Source: Bacteroidota bacterium (GTDB lineage: Bacteria; Bacteroidota; Bacteroidia; Flavobacteriales_F; PHOS-HE28). Taken from it: DNA of 31,157 nt. Each line of letters opens with the position of its first letter. The stretch's first letter is position 1. The stretch is taken from the NCBI GenBank assembly GCA_023418095.1, contig JAEZDL010000201.1, forward strand, positions 1 through 31,157, written 5' to 3'. This document shows positions 30,880 through 31,157 of the stretch, piece by piece. The position numbers and the translations under genes were made by a program. The notes below the pieces were generated by a model. The model was not told the DNA's origin, ran no database searches, and saw nothing but the letters and a program-made list of their open reading frames with translations.

Positions 30880-31157
30880 ATGGCGTACAACAAGTGGATA
30901 GCAGGCGGCCTCGGCTGGACCTTCGGCGGGCCGATCGGCGCGGTGATCGGTTTTGCGATCGGTGCGATCCTGGATCATTTGCAGCAAGGCATCGTCATCC
31001 ACGATCCATCCAAACAACCGCCGCCGCAAGTGACCACCGCCGGCGACATGGCGATGAGCCTCGTGGTGCTCGTGGCCGCGCTCATGAAGGTGGATGGAAA
31101 AGTGACGCACCGCGAGCTCGATCACGTGCGCAAATTCTTCATCGCGCAATTCGGCGT
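30880..31157 (+). CDS. TerB/DjlA-N-terminal-like protein, cut by right edge
   Basis: An ATG at 30880, 4 nt after the TPM gene stop, opens a frame of at least 92 codons that runs off the window. The translation begins MAYNKWIAGGLGWTFGGPIG and continues with a glycine-rich hydrophobic segment (AVIGFAIGAILDHL), then AGDMAMSLVVLVAALMKVDGKVTHRELDHVRKFFIAQFG. The second part is the TerB / DjlA N-terminal fold signature (LVAAxxKxDGxVxxxExxxVRxFF). In Bacteroidota such proteins often end in a J domain and are called DjlA-like; the C-terminus is missing here, so that is unproven. A purine-rich GAGGA precedes the start. It is probably the fourth gene of the LemA operon. Confidence 0.82.
   Translation, partial: MAYNKWIAGGLGWTFGGPIGAVIGFAIGAILDHLQQGIVIHDPSKQPPPQVTTAGDMAMSLVVLVAALMKVDGKVTHRELDHVRKFFIAQFG

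Overview
The window looks like a chromosomal stretch from a member of the Bacteroidota, most like Flavobacteriales with an unusually high GC content (mid-50s percent by eye). Three secreted proteins end in type IX secretion (T9SS) type-A sorting domains. DUF4783 and DUF4834 proteins, an OprO/P-type porin and a LemA/TPM cluster are present. Several genes are preceded by the Bacteroidota -7 box TAnnTTTG. The species assignment is inference; no rRNA, tRNA, CRISPR array, insertion sequence or prophage was seen.

Layout. 1-1954: start of a surface-polysaccharide type region, with a membrane protein cut by the left edge (minus strand) and two SAM methyltransferases (plus). 1926-2387: rlmH (minus). 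2462-7909: plus-strand run of a DUF4783 protein, nadC, a YihY/BrkB membrane protein and a large M1 metallopeptidase that appears fused to an outer-membrane beta-barrel. 7922-9142: Kelch-repeat T9SS cargo (minus). 9222-10886: methyltransferase plus GT2 glycosyltransferase (plus). 10867-16764: minus-strand operon DUF4834 - YfhO - GT4 glycosyltransferase - flippase. 16893-18713: DEAD-box RNA helicase (plus), meeting a porin (minus) stop to stop. 19990-21104: DinB protein and a divergent conserved protein of unknown function. 21105-21430: a gene-free gap holding a roughly 280-bp element with composite terminal inverted repeats. 21431-28929: L-2-hydroxyglutarate oxidase, an MFS transporter, an OmpA-family protein, a small beta-barrel protein, two T9SS cargo proteins and a carboxypeptidase-regulatory-like protein. 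29032-31157: LemA - TPM - TPM(Gly-rich) - TerB/DjlA-like operon, cut by the right edge.

How it fits together. The glycosyltransferases, flippase, YfhO and methyltransferases suggest assembly, export and modification of a cell-surface glycan. The porin, barrels, OmpA protein, M1-barrel fusion and T9SS cargo populate the outer membrane and surface. The remainder is housekeeping (rRNA methylation, NAD synthesis, RNA helicase, metabolite repair).

The most unusual signals are sequence-level. GATC is strongly over-represented almost everywhere, in all codon phases, but nearly absent from the 21128-21405 element. A recurring TAnnTTCG box sits where TAnnTTTG promoters are expected. I did not find a clear new multi-gene system; the best candidates for something undescribed are the inverted-repeat element and the GATC bias.
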